64,000 nucleotides of DNA from Desulfobacterales bacterium (lineage in GTDB: Bacteria; Desulfobacterota; Desulfobacteria; Desulfobacterales; JAHEIW01). The position numbers and the translations under genes are program-made. Shown here in pieces: positions 9,254 through 18,101 of this stretch. The first letter of the stretch is position 1. The number at the start of each line of letters is the position of its first letter. The DNA lies in assembly GCA_030066985.1 (NCBI GenBank), contig JASJAN010000035.1, forward strand, positions 1 through 64,000, given 5' to 3'. Under the pieces are notes generated by a model, which was given only the letters and a program-made list of their open reading frames with translations, had not been told where the DNA came from and did no database searches.

Positions 9254-10420
9254 ATGGAACTTGATAGAACATTAAAAATGGGAATGGTAGGTGGCGGAAG
9301 AGACGCCTTCATCGGCGCAGTACATCGAAGCGCAGCCTTAATGGACGGAAAGGTCGAATTTGTTGCCGGCGCTCTATCCTCGGATCCGGAGAAAGCAAAA
9401 GCATCGGCGCAGGATCTGCTGATTAGTGAAGACAGGTCTTATGCAACCTGGCAGGAAATGGTTGAAACGGAGTCAAAACTTCCAGAAGGTCAACGAATCG
9501 ATTTCGTCTCTATCGTCACGCCTAATTTTATGCACTTTCCGATCGCCAAAGCCTTTGCAGAAGCCGGAATTAACATCGTATGCGACAAACCGATGACCTA
9601 TACCCTGGCGGAGGCAAAAAAACTTACAAGTATCGTTGACAATTCGGGCATTATTTTTGGCTTAACTCACAATTACACCGGCTATCCGATGGTTAAGCAG
9701 GCACGCCATATGGTGCAGAGTGGTGAACTCGGAGACATTTTAAAAATTGTGGTTGAATATCCGCAGGGTTGGCTTTTGACGGCCCTTGAAGAAGATGGAC
9801 AAAAACAAGCCTCCTGGAGAACAGATCCCAAGCAATCCGGTGTTTCCAATTGTATTGGAGATATCGGTTCCCATTGTGAAAATTTAGCGCATTATATTAC
9901 AGGGCTGGAAATATCGGAAATTTGTGCTGATCTGAAAAGTATTTTAGACCGACCATTGGACAATGACGGCAATATTTTGCTGCGCCTGGAAAAAGATGTC
10001 TGTGGAATTCTATATGCTTCACAATTCTCAGCCGGGGAAGAGAATAATTTGCGCATCCGGGTCTATGGCACCCAAGGCGCCTTGGAATGGCACCAGGAAG
10101 AACCCAATCATTTATGGTTTAGAACCAATGATGGACCGGCTCAGCTTTACAGAAGGGGAAATGGGTATTTATGTGAAGCTGCTCAAAGAGCCACCCGGTT
10201 ACCTCCGGGCCATCCTGAAGCCTTTATTGAGGCATTCGCCAATATATATATGAACGTGACGGATACGATGCGTGCAAAACTTCTTGATAAAGACCCGACC
10301 GAGCTGGAACTGGATTTTCCGAATGTTATTGACGGCGCAAGAGGCTTGGCGTTCATAGAATCTGCGGTGGAAAGCAGTAAAAGCAAAGAGAAATGGTTTC
10401 CGATGAAAAGCTTTAAATAG
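9254..10420 (+). CDS. Gfo/Idh/MocA family oxidoreductase
   Basis: This 388-aa NAD(P)-dependent sugar or polyol dehydrogenase family member begins [19 protein letters not shown], which holds the Rossmann glycine motif. The lysine motif is intact ([13 protein letters not shown]), and a Gfo/Idh C-terminal domain follows ([13 protein letters not shown] carries the usual histidine region). I choose ATG 9254 because AAAGGAGAGG lies just upstream; GTG 9239 would overlap this site. It forms a two-gene operon with the TIM-barrel isomerase at 10453, a common pairing in inositol and rare-sugar pathways. The substrate is unknown. Confidence 0.82.
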   Translation: MELDRTLKMGMVGGGRDAFIGAVHRSAALMDGKVEFVAGALSSDPEKAKASAQDLLISEDRSYATWQEMVETESKLPEGQRIDFVSIVTPNFMHFPIAKAFAEAGINIVCDKPMTYTLAEAKKLTSIVDNSGIIFGLTHNYTGYPMVKQARHMVQSGELGDILKIVVEYPQGWLLTALEEDGQKQASWRTDPKQSGVSNCIGDIGSHCENLAHYITGLEISEICADLKSILDRPLDNDGNILLRLEKDVCGILYASQFSAGEENNLRIRVYGTQGALEWHQEEPNHLWFRTNDGPAQLYRRGNGYLCEAAQRATRLPPGHPEAFIEAFANIYMNVTDTMRAKLLDKDPTELELDFPNVIDGARGLAFIESAVESSKSKEKWFPMKSFK

Positions 10421-10452
10421 TACCCCAAAATTACGACAAAGGAGGCGCAATC

Positions 10453-11448
10453 ATGGCAAGACCGGTAACTTTATTTACAGGACAATGGGCTGATCTTCCA
10501 CTTACGGAACTGTCTAAAAAGGCCAGTGAGTGGGGATATGACGGGCTTGAACTCGCTTGTTGGGGAGATCATTTCGATCCGGCCAAGGGCGCATCTGATA
10601 CAGCCTATTGCGAACAGCAAAAAAATATACTCAAAGAAAATAATTTAGATGTCTATGCGATCTCCCATCATCTGGCCGGACAACTGGTCTGTGATCTAAA
10701 CAACGATGAAAGGTCTGATGCCTTTGCACCTGGCGATTGTGCGGGAGATGCCGAGAAAAAAAGGGCCTGGGCTGTGGAGACCATGAAGCAGACCGCAATA
10801 GCCGCCAAGAATATGGGGCTTAAGGTCGTTAACGGTTTTACTGGATCCTCGATCTGGCACCTGATTTACTCTTTTCCGCCTGTCAGCGAAGCGCAGATTG
10901 AAGAGGGATTCCAATATTTCGCGGAGCTATGGAATCCTATTCTCGATGTGTTTGATCAAAACGGTGTAAAATTTGCTTTAGAAGTTCATCCAACAGAAAT
11001 TGCATTTGATATCGCTACAGCGGAACGTGCCCTTGAAGCCATTGGTCGTCGAGAAGCCTTTGGCTTCAATTTTGATCCGAGTCATCTAGAGTGGCAGGGT
11101 GTTGATCCTGTTAAATTTATAAAGACTTTTCCGGATAGAATTTATCATGTGCACATGAAAGATGCCGTCGTTACACTTGATGGCAGTTCGGGGATTCTCA
11201 GCAGCTATTTGAACTTCGGTCAGCCCGGACGAGGATGGGATTTCCGATCTTTAGGAAGGGGCCAGGTTAATTTTGAAGAAATCATTCGGGCCTTAAATGA
11301 AATCCAATACGATGGACCGCTGTCAGTGGAGTGGGAAGATGCGGCCATGAATCGCGAGGCCGGGGCAAGAGAAGCTGCGGAATTTGTAAAAGAGATTGAT
11401 TTCGCGCCTTCGGGGCGTCTGTTTGATGAAGCATTTTCCACCGATTAA
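10453..11448 (+). CDS. Sugar phosphate isomerase/epimerase (AP-endonuclease-2-like TIM barrel)
   Basis: This 331-aa member of the xylose isomerase-like TIM barrel superfamily has metal-ligand positions visible in FALEVHP (Glu), NFDPSH (Asp), HVHMKD (His) and SVEWED (Glu). AAAGGAGG lies 8 nt upstream of the ATG. It follows the Gfo/Idh gene by 32 bp and ends the operon before a strong terminator. It is longer than the epimerase at 1528 and not closely similar to it, so it likely acts on another sugar or polyol. Confidence 0.78.
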   Translation: MARPVTLFTGQWADLPLTELSKKASEWGYDGLELACWGDHFDPAKGASDTAYCEQQKNILKENNLDVYAISHHLAGQLVCDLNNDERSDAFAPGDCAGDAEKKRAWAVETMKQTAIAAKNMGLKVVNGFTGSSIWHLIYSFPPVSEAQIEEGFQYFAELWNPILDVFDQNGVKFALEVHPTEIAFDIATAERALEAIGRREAFGFNFDPSHLEWQGVDPVKFIKTFPDRIYHVHMKDAVVTLDGSSGILSSYLNFGQPGRGWDFRSLGRGQVNFEEIIRALNEIQYDGPLSVEWEDAAMNREAGAREAAEFVKEIDFAPSGRLFDEAFSTD

Positions 11449-11541
11449 TCAGGTACCAAAACAAGGGATTTCACTGATACCGGGTTACTTTGAAAATTAA
11501 GATCCTATAATTTTTTTAAATTAACAATCTGATAATAAATG

Positions 11542-11568
11542 AAGACAGAGCTGTTTTAGCTCTGTCTT
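11542..11568 (+). terminator. Rho-independent terminator of the Gfo/Idh-isomerase operon
   Basis: A perfect 11-bp stem (AAGACAGAGCT / AGCTCTGTCTT) with a GTTTT loop is followed by TTATTTT. It lies about 90 bp after the stop of the TIM-barrel gene. Confidence 0.85.
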
Positions 11569-11733
11569 TATTTTGGGGGAAGGTGTGGGAATGTAAATTT
11601 GTGATCGCTGCACCTGGTCGCCATATCGCATACGAAATCAGCTGCAACCTGGCTATCGGCGGTGAAGTTGGCAAGGATGGCTGGGTGTATAAGCCGGACG
11701 GCAGGTAAGCTCAAAAGTTCAACCTGTGACAGC

Positions 11734-11798
11734 TCCAACATATCTAAGGTTTTGCATCACTTAAAAACCTGCGATATTCATTTTATATCACAGGTGAG
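11734..11798 (+). repeat. 65-bp direct repeat with internal stem, copy 1
   Basis: It begins TCCAACATATC and ends with a stem-loop CCTGCGATAT / ATATCACAGG (9 of 10 pairs, loop TCATTTT). It matches the copy at 11955-12020 over its length, most strongly in the last 30 bp. Confidence 0.6.
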
Positions 11799-11954
11799 AT
11801 AATCCGCTAAAACAGCATCTTTTCAAGATTTTATATTAATGGTTGCATCCCACATTTTGGCTGGATTTTAGGTTTCGGCTATGAAGACGCAATCGCAAAC
11901 AATTGCATGTATCATCTGGGAAACCAAAATATCTTCGAACTAAAAAAGTTGCGA

Positions 11955-12020
11955 TCCAACATATCCAAACTTCTGAACCTGTCCCAAAACCTGTGATACT
12001 CATTTTATATCACAACTGAG
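11955..12020 (+). repeat. 65-bp direct repeat with internal stem, copy 2
   Basis: TCCAACATATC is followed by a diverged middle and then CCTGTGATACTCATTTTATA and its continuation. The stem GTGATA / TATCAC is kept. It lies 221 bp downstream of copy 1 in the same orientation. Confidence 0.6.
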
Positions 12021-12796
12021 GAAGGAAGTAGGGACAGAGCCATAAACGACTCTATCCCCGCAAATTGTCAAAGAGCCTATTTCAATTCCTGTTTTTTCGA
12101 ATTACGATAGTGCAGATGCCCACAGGAGACGCTATGCTTCCAACTATCTCTACCAGCAAATGTAAATAGCGGCTTTTTTTCTGATATATCTACTGACCAT
12201 TTTTTTAAAAAAATATTGGCTAACAAATTTAATTTATTTATATTTTTTACCATGGCTACAAAAGGGAAGTAGCAATAAGATCAATACACAATTAATCCAT
12301 ATAAACACTTTATATAACTACGTTAGTTTAGTTACCTATTTTTTCACCTCTTACATTGATGTCACCTGAGTAGAAATCATCAATAATTTCAGTATTATTA
12401 GTGCAGTTTTCGAAATTTAGTTGAGTTCTCAATGTCAACATTTCAAATTATCAACGTGTACCCCGTCGCACCAATCCACCCTACCCATTAGCTCTTCAAA
12501 ATTTTCTTTTCCCGTGTGTGCTGTGTTTACCCCTACAAAAATAACCACTGGATTCAAAGCCCACTGCGCTTTGTTTCATCCTTTAGTGCGGCTAAGTGTG
12601 ACAAGCGGGACGACTGTGTGTCGATATAAGGGTGTGCATATTAGATCCGGTCTCCCCCCGAATCGTACCCCTAACCGTACCCCTTTTTTATATTCTATCT
12701 CCATTTTACAGATTTTGATAAACACAAGATAGATCTTTGATATTGATTGCACATAGAAAACACAATGCATTACTATCTATATGAAATCATGTATTT

Positions 12797-12858
12797 GCCT
12801 GCTAAGCGAGTATGGGGCGAAAGTTCCATCGAGGGTTCGAATCCCTCTCTCTCCACCA
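12797..12858 (+). pseudogene. 3' fragment of tRNA-Ser(GCU), candidate attachment-site remnant
   Basis: From 12797 the sequence matches the 3' part of a serine tRNA: anticodon loop CTGCTAA (GCT at 12801-12803), 3' anticodon strand GCGAG, a long variable arm (ATGGGGC / GTTCCAT around GAAA), T-arm GAGGGTTCGAATCCCTC, acceptor strand CTCTCTCC, then A and CCA. The 5' half (acceptor strand, D-arm, 5' anticodon strand) is absent; TATTT precedes the break. A terminator follows directly. A break in the anticodon arm is typical of tyrosine-recombinase integration, which leaves the displaced 3' half at the far end of the island. Confidence 0.85.
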
Positions 12859-12867
12859 TAGTTATGA

Positions 12868-12903
12868 AAAGAGCCGATTTTCTATCTGGAAAATCGGCTC
12901 TTT
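12868..12903 (+). terminator. Terminator after the tRNA-Ser fragment
   Basis: A perfect 14-bp stem (AAAGAGCCGATTTT / AAAATCGGCTCTTT) with an 8-nt loop is followed by ATTTTG. Its retention suggests the fragment is the original chromosomal 3' end of the tRNA gene. Confidence 0.85.
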
Positions 12904-12982
12904 ATTTTGAGATAGTCTAAGAAACAAAATGCAATTGATCGCGTTTCCAATTTCTTATTTCACAGCTAGACATTAATTAGGA

Positions 12983-14185
12983 CTAAGATTTGATTTCAGA
13001 TGCATTGTGTGGCGCGGCTGAATATATTTCATAAAGGTAAAGCACCCAGATGGTGTAGGCGATCATCAATGGATAATAGCGCCACATCAGCGACGACAGG
13101 AAATCGAATCCGGGTAGCATCAGGTGGGGAGCGGCCAAAATGGAGAGAACAAATATAAACGGAAAGGCCTTTTCCAAACGCGTTGTTTTCATGATGTAAT
13201 ATGATGGCACTATGAGCAGCATATAAGCATAATCCTTGAAGCGCGGATGGATCAGAGCGTAAACCAGGCAAACCAGAAAAAGAGCAATTTTTTCGCGGTC
13301 CGGATGGTCGATAAGGCCGCGTTTGAGCATCAGAGTAGCTTTGCCGCTCAGATATATCACCAGGAGCGCCAGTCCGATAACGACCACGGATGTGACGGCA
13401 GGAGGGACCGGCCCCAACAATTGCGATATCAATGCAAATATTTCTTTGACAAATTTTTCAGTTGATGGTCCGACAACACCGCTTTCGCCGACGACCGTCA
13501 GGGCATTGCGGATAAAACCGGTAAACATATCCGGATAAAAAAGATATTGCATCAACAGATAGGCCAGAAAAATCCCTGCTGCAGAGCCAAAATAAAGCCA
13601 TCTTTTGGGATGATCGGAAATGAGCAGCAAAACAATGAAAAAAAGCGGCGTCATTTTAAAACTGGCGGCCAAGAGCGCAAAAACGCAAAATAGAACCAGT
13701 TTTCGTTTTAAGTAGAAAAAGAAAGCGACCCAGAGCAGGATTTGTTCCAGCAGATTTATATTGCCGGCAATAAAGTCGGCAAAAAGGGCACTGTTAAATG
13801 CCAGCAAGCAAAACAGAAAAAATAATGAATCGCCCGCAGGCCCCAGTATTGCGCTTCGCCAGAAAATAACCAGCCCGATCAGCAAAACGCTTTTTACCAG
13901 CAGAAAAATATGGAACGCGGTATGATCATCTGTTTGGTTGAACAATGCGTAAAAAAAAAGCGTAAAGGGTGGGTAAGTGTATAAAAAATTGGCCTCTTTT
14001 TGACTGAGTAAAACATCGGGCTGGTAGGGATTGGTTCCGGCAGCAAAAATCTCAGCGGCTTTGCGGTGGGTTCGAAAATCCCATTGATATTGATCAGCGT
14101 GGCTGGAAACATGCAGAATAAGGGTCACAAAATAGGCCAGTAACAGCAACGGGCCCGCTATTCGCAAGATCTTTTTTGCCATCAT
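12983..14185 (-). CDS. Glycosyltransferase family 87-like integral membrane protein
   Basis: The 400-aa protein has about ten hydrophobic segments. The N-terminal loop has DFRTHRKAAEIFAAGTNPYQ followed by YTYPPFTLFFYALF, the pattern of GT87/DUF2029 polyprenyl-phosphate-mannose-dependent mannosyltransferases; the Asp of DFRTH is the likely catalytic acid. It would add a sugar to a lipid-linked or surface glycan on the outer face of the inner membrane. The next gene upstream encodes a polyprenol-phosphate sugar synthase-like GT2 enzyme, 27 bp away, which could supply the donor. The exact sugar is unknown. Confidence 0.75.
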   Translation of the reverse strand: MMAKKILRIAGPLLLLAYFVTLILHVSSHADQYQWDFRTHRKAAEIFAAGTNPYQPDVLLSQKEANFLYTYPPFTLFFYALFNQTDDHTAFHIFLLVKSVLLIGLVIFWRSAILGPAGDSLFFLFCLLAFNSALFADFIAGNINLLEQILLWVAFFFYLKRKLVLFCVFALLAASFKMTPLFFIVLLLISDHPKRWLYFGSAAGIFLAYLLMQYLFYPDMFTGFIRNALTVVGESGVVGPSTEKFVKEIFALISQLLGPVPPAVTSVVVIGLALLVIYLSGKATLMLKRGLIDHPDREKIALFLVCLVYALIHPRFKDYAYMLLIVPSYYIMKTTRLEKAFPFIFVLSILAAPHLMLPGFDFLSSLMWRYYPLMIAYTIWVLYLYEIYSAAPHNASEIKS

Positions 14186-14212
14186 TACTCCCAGGGATCC
14201 TTCAAATCGATA

Positions 14213-14899
14213 TTAATCAAAAAACCGAAACCACAGGATCGTAAATATCGCCGACAGACCGTCTACCCATCCGATTTTTTTACCTTCTTCATAGGTGCGG
14301 CCGCTATAGCTGATCGGAACTTCGTAAATCCGGAAGCCTTTTTTGGCTATTTTCATGGTAAATTCCGGTTCAAAACCAAAGCGATTGGATTTAAGGGTTA
14401 TGTCGTTAAGCACCTCTTTTTTAAATACTTTGTAACCGGTTTCCATGTCCGATAAGTTTAGGTTGCTAAATGCATCCGACAAAAGCGTTAAAAATTTATT
14501 ACCGACATAATGCCAGAAGAACAGCACACGTTGGGGTCCCCCCAAAAACCGGGAACCGTAAACAACATCCGCCCTGCCATCTAAAATGGGTACCAGCAGG
14601 TTTTGATAGTCACGCGGGTCGTATTCCAAGTCGGCATCCTGAATAATCATCACATCCCCGGTGGCTGCAGCCAGACCGGTCCGCAAGGCTGCACCTTTGC
14701 CGCAATTTTTCTTGTGATACAAAACCTTCGTATTCGCAAATGAGGAATCAATGTTTTTTAATTTTTCCTGGGTACCATCGCTGGAGCCGTCATCGACAAT
14801 GATAATTTCCGTTTCCAGATCGACCGCTTGCACACGCGCAACAATTTCTGCTATCGTCTGTTCCTCATTGTATACAGGTATAATAACCGATATTTGCAT
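14213..14899 (-). CDS. Glycosyltransferase family 2 (dolichol/polyprenol-phosphate mannose synthase-like)
   Basis: The 228-aa GT2 protein has [11 protein letters not shown] at the N-terminus, [12 protein letters not shown] and the metal-binding motif [11 protein letters not shown]. It has no C-terminal membrane domain, as in the short DPM1 type. It would transfer mannose or another hexose from a nucleotide sugar to polyprenyl phosphate at the cytoplasmic face. It is co-oriented with the GT87 gene and lies just upstream of it, consistent with a two-enzyme donor/acceptor pair. Confidence 0.85.
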   Translation of the reverse strand: MQISVIIPVYNEEQTIAEIVARVQAVDLETEIIIVDDGSSDGTQEKLKNIDSSFANTKVLYHKKNCGKGAALRTGLAAATGDVMIIQDADLEYDPRDYQNLLVPILDGRADVVYGSRFLGGPQRVLFFWHYVGNKFLTLLSDAFSNLNLSDMETGYKVFKKEVLNDITLKSNRFGFEPEFTMKIAKKGFRIYEVPISYSGRTYEEGKKIGWVDGLSAIFTILWFRFFD

Positions 14900-15091
14900 C
14901 AGGTCTTCTCTCTTTTTGCTTTGGCGATTGGATAACCGTAACTACCTGATAACGGTGTCCGGTTTAATGTGATTGGCCTGATTTAGCATTGGCGGATTGA
15001 TTATTCAAACAATTTTTCTACGTAACTGAGGGCAAATCAACAAAACATCAATACCTTCGCTTAGTTGTTAAGATGTAATAAAATTTCAAGC

Positions 15092-15180
15092 TTACGTGTT
15101 TCGAGTTCCGGGTTGCGAGTTGACCAATAGAAATGGATACCGCGGTGCAAAACACGTAACACGTAACACGAAACACGCAA
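15092..15180. repeat. Heptad-built inverted repeat (xCGxGTT units)
   Basis: The left arm (about 15094-15122) reads as successive 7-mers ACGTGTT, TCGAGTT, CCGGGTT, GCGAGTT. The right arm (15148-15180) on the opposite strand reads GCGTGTT, TCGTGTT, ACGTGTT, ACGTGTT. The arms pair imperfectly around a 25-nt loop. It lies in the 473-bp gap upstream of the gene at 15373; no gene or clear promoter is seen in the rest of that gap. Confidence 0.7.
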
Positions 15181-15372
15181 TGATATGTCAAATCCCAAAT
15201 TTCAATTTCCCCGATTTTAATCGTTGCCTTGTCCTTTACTTTGTAAACAAAAACAGCCACACACAGGTCTAACAAAACCAGTAACAGTGGCCATTTTGCA
15301 TTGCTTGACACCCAATTGGCCAAATCTTATGTTTACCGTGTGCATATTTGCATTTAAGGATGCGAAACTGTG

Positions 15373-16515
15373 ATGAAATCAATACAAAAAATAAAATCAA
15401 TTGGCATAGTTTCAGCTATATTGGCAGCTTTCTGGTTTACGGCCTGTAAAACAACACCGCAGCCCAGCTCGCCGACAATTCCGCAGCCGCAGACTCAAGA
15501 GACCGACCAGAAGGCACCAGCGCCACCAGCATCTGAAAACCGCAAGCCGGATTCAGCCGGAGCACAGCAGGAGTCACAGGCGCGTCAGAAAAGCAGTCAT
15601 GAATCCAAGCAGCCTCCTGAGCAAACGTCAACAGAAACTGCGGTTTCTCAGCCGGCAGCATCCAAACAGACAGATCCTTCCCGTTCAGCGCAATCCACTC
15701 AAAAAGCGGACGCCGGTCAACCCAAAGCGCCAACCACCGCAAAAGGTAAATTGGACATGGCCCGGGAAGATTTGCGCGTCAGCGAAGCCACCGAACAAAA
15801 AATCGCGGACAAGCTGGAACAGCTCAAAAAATCCGGCAGTGCCTCAGACGAGGATATTCGCAATTATGAAATCTATCATGAACGCGTTGAGGCCATGGTG
15901 GCCGAACATCGTAAGAGAGTAGAAGATATGGAGCGCGCTTATCGCCAGCATACGCCACAAGGAAAACCATCATCTCAGACGCAAGCCGGCAAAGGGCCGT
16001 CTGCTTCGGATGAGACCATGCCGGAGGGGCAATACAGCCAGGATCAAGTGGCCGAACTGGATCGTCAGCTCAGCGCCTCTCTCAGCCAATTTGATACCAT
16101 GCTACTCAAAGAGATGGAAACGATTGAAACTCAGTCTGAAGCCAAAATGCGAGATCTGGCGCAAGAAGCAGCTGAGGCTGCCAAACGGTTAAAGGCAAAA
16201 GGTATCGATCTGGGAAGTAAAGAATCGGAATCATCGGATGGGACTTCGGAGGAAAGTGCGGAGAATCAAGAGGCATCGGGCGAACAAGATGGCTCAGAAA
16301 CCGAACAGGGTGACGTCGATGGTGCAGTGGCCGCCAGTGATCAACCGTTAGGCGAAGGTTCGGGTCCAAAGGGGGGCCGGGGGAGTCGTTACAGCAAAGA
16401 GGACGATGATATCGTTGCCCGGCAGCTGCGCGAGGCTGCTGAAAATGAAACTGATCCAGAGCTCAAAGAAAAGCTTTGGAAAGAATATGAAGACTACAAG
16501 AAAAACACACAATAA
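15373..16515 (+). CDS. Putative lipoprotein with Pro/Gln/Glu-rich and coiled-coil regions
   Basis: The 380-aa protein has an N-terminal signal segment ending in FTAC, giving a lipidated cysteine at residue 25. Residues about 26-125 are low complexity (Pro, Gln, Ser, Ala). The middle (about 125-280) is charged and predicted coiled coil. The tail is acidic and Gly/Ser-rich with an RQLREAAENE helix. I recognise no family. The start is ATG 15373; GTG 15370 is immediately in front of it. It is the first gene of the kinase/vWA locus and probably a periplasm-facing structural component. Confidence 0.7.
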   Translation: MKSIQKIKSIGIVSAILAAFWFTACKTTPQPSSPTIPQPQTQETDQKAPAPPASENRKPDSAGAQQESQARQKSSHESKQPPEQTSTETAVSQPAASKQTDPSRSAQSTQKADAGQPKAPTTAKGKLDMAREDLRVSEATEQKIADKLEQLKKSGSASDEDIRNYEIYHERVEAMVAEHRKRVEDMERAYRQHTPQGKPSSQTQAGKGPSASDETMPEGQYSQDQVAELDRQLSASLSQFDTMLLKEMETIETQSEAKMRDLAQEAAEAAKRLKAKGIDLGSKESESSDGTSEESAENQEASGEQDGSETEQGDVDGAVAASDQPLGEGSGPKGGRGSRYSKEDDDIVARQLREAAENETDPELKEKLWKEYEDYKKNTQ

Positions 16516-16616
16516 TCAGGCTGATAGAAACATTAACCATAAACATAACAGCGCTTCCATGCCCGGCAAAGTCGCTCTGAGGCGCGACACGGAGCACTGG
16601 TAAGGATAAATATAAA

Positions 16617-17843
16617 ATGAAAAAAAATGCGCTATATTGCCTTTTCATATTGGTGATCCTCATTGCGCCATGGGGTTGCGCCACTTACAATGCCCAAAAG
16701 GTGGGCCCGACCGCAATTGAGCAAGCCACAACGGAAATTCCGGAAGCGCAGCTGCTTGACGTTGGTATAATGGTTTTTGAATCCAAAGAGCTCACACCGG
16801 AAGTGGCAAAAAAAGAGGGCACCAACTCAAATATCCGCAATGCTGAAACGCATTTTATTCCTTATCATCTGAAAAACACACTGCACCAGAGCAGCCACTG
16901 GGGTGCCATCCAAGTAGTACCGGCTGAGACAAACAGTGTTGATTTATTGGTTAAAGGCAAAATCCTCGAATCCAATGGTGAGCATCTGGTACTGGAAATT
17001 GATGTGGTGGATGCCACCGACATGCGCTGGTTTAAAAGGACGTACCGCGCCGAAGCGTCGGAAACGTATTATTCCGGGAACAGGGCGGGAGAAAAAGATG
17101 CTTACCAGGACCTGTACAATACCATTGCAAATGATATGGCCAAATACAAAATGAAGCTCAAAGTTTCCCAAATTGAAAATATCCGCACGGTGGCTAAGCT
17201 CAAATTCGCGCAGGAGTTTGCGCCGGATGCATTTGAAGGTTATTTGACGACAGATAAAAAAAAGCGTTTGAGCGTCAATCGCCTGCCGGCGGACTATGAC
17301 CCCATGATGGAGCGCCTGCTGCAAATTAGAGAGCGAGAATACATGTATGTGGATACGCTCAACCAGCAGTATGAAAACTTTTATGCTGAAATGTGGCCCG
17401 CTTACGAAAATTGGCGTCAGTTGAATTTAACCGAGCGCGAAGCCGTTAAAAAGATCAAACGGGAAGCAATGACCCGTCAATTGGTCGGCGCACTTTTGGT
17501 TGCCGGAGCGATAGCGGCCGGTTCACGGGATGCCAACATGGCCCGTGCGATGGCACCGGCAATGGTGCTTATCGGGGGGCAGGTGTTTATAAGCGGCTGG
17601 AATGTGTCAAAAGAAGCCGACATGCATAAAGCCGCCATCGAAGAGCTCAGCGAATCATTCGGTGCCGAAATGCAGCCGGTAACCATGGAATTTGAAGGGC
17701 AGCAATACAAATTGACTGGAACCGCCGAAGAACAGTTTAAAACTTGGAAAACCATGCTGCGCCAGATTTATTTTGCCGAAACAGGCTTTGATCCAACCCC
17801 TCCAACCGATCAAGCGGAAACGGAACAAGACCAAAAGCTTTGA
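16617..17843 (+). CDS. Putative lipoprotein of unknown function
   Basis: This 408-aa protein has a signal segment ending APWGC (lipidated Cys at 21), so it is probably envelope-anchored. Residues about 45-180 look like a mixed alpha/beta domain (LLVKGKILE..., LVLEIDVVDATDMRWF). A hydrophobic Ala/Gly-rich stretch near residues 280-325 could insert in a membrane or pack in a core. No known family is recognised. It lies 101 bp after the other lipoprotein and upstream of the kinase gene. Confidence 0.65.
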   Translation: MKKNALYCLFILVILIAPWGCATYNAQKVGPTAIEQATTEIPEAQLLDVGIMVFESKELTPEVAKKEGTNSNIRNAETHFIPYHLKNTLHQSSHWGAIQVVPAETNSVDLLVKGKILESNGEHLVLEIDVVDATDMRWFKRTYRAEASETYYSGNRAGEKDAYQDLYNTIANDMAKYKMKLKVSQIENIRTVAKLKFAQEFAPDAFEGYLTTDKKKRLSVNRLPADYDPMMERLLQIREREYMYVDTLNQQYENFYAEMWPAYENWRQLNLTEREAVKKIKREAMTRQLVGALLVAGAIAAGSRDANMARAMAPAMVLIGGQVFISGWNVSKEADMHKAAIEELSESFGAEMQPVTMEFEGQQYKLTGTAEEQFKTWKTMLRQIYFAETGFDPTPPTDQAETEQDQKL

Positions 17844-17936
17844 TATTTTTGCATTTTCATTTTGTTAAGGAATGTCGGCGATCGGTGAAGTTCAATACGA
17901 CGTTCGGCCGCAAACCAGTATCCGAAACCAATTCCT

Positions 17937-17991
17937 AAAATCACGAAAATGGCTGTGCTTAATCCCAGGCCTTTCATATTTTCGTGATTTT
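17937..17991 (+). terminator. Terminator-like 14-bp inverted repeat before the kinase gene
   Basis: AAAATCACGAAAAT (17937-17950) pairs perfectly with ATTTTCGTGATTTT (17978-17991) across a 27-nt loop, followed by TTTATA. It could end transcription of the lipoprotein genes. The long loop makes the call uncertain. A 55-codon minus-strand frame (17810-17977) also crosses it. Confidence 0.45.
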
Positions 17992-18101
17992 TTATATAGT
18001 TGTTCCTTCAAGAGCGTATGGCCTTTTGGTAAACATATTATCTGAAACCCATACAAAAACCTCAAACAACACTCGATAACTGAACTGCAGATGTCTATCG
18101 C

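Larger units (their letters stand above)
11583..12796. other. Gene-poor, partly AT-rich accessory region
   Basis: About 1.2 kb has no convincing gene. It holds a short open frame (11583-11711, GTG start, ending WVYKPDGR) with no recognised family, two copies of a 65-bp repeat, an imperfect hairpin GGGACAGAG/CTCTATCCC (12031-12058), and a very AT-rich stretch at about 12150-12420. The region ends at the tRNA-Ser fragment. This composition fits the decayed end of an integrated element. Confidence 0.5.

Noticed and set aside
11583-11711. Short open frame ending WVYKPDGR as a gene
   Set aside because: It is about 42 codons long, starts just after a terminator with no convincing ribosome-binding site, and matches no family I know. 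It may be a gene remnant.
12031-12058. GGGACAGAG/CTCTATCCC hairpin as the end of an IS200/REP-type element
   Set aside because: The hairpin is short and imperfect and there is no transposase gene nearby; the resemblance is too weak to call.
12421-12732. 103-codon open frame in the AT-rich region
   Set aside because: Composition and residue pattern (Cys, His, Pro rich, no domain) look non-coding, and there is no ribosome-binding site.
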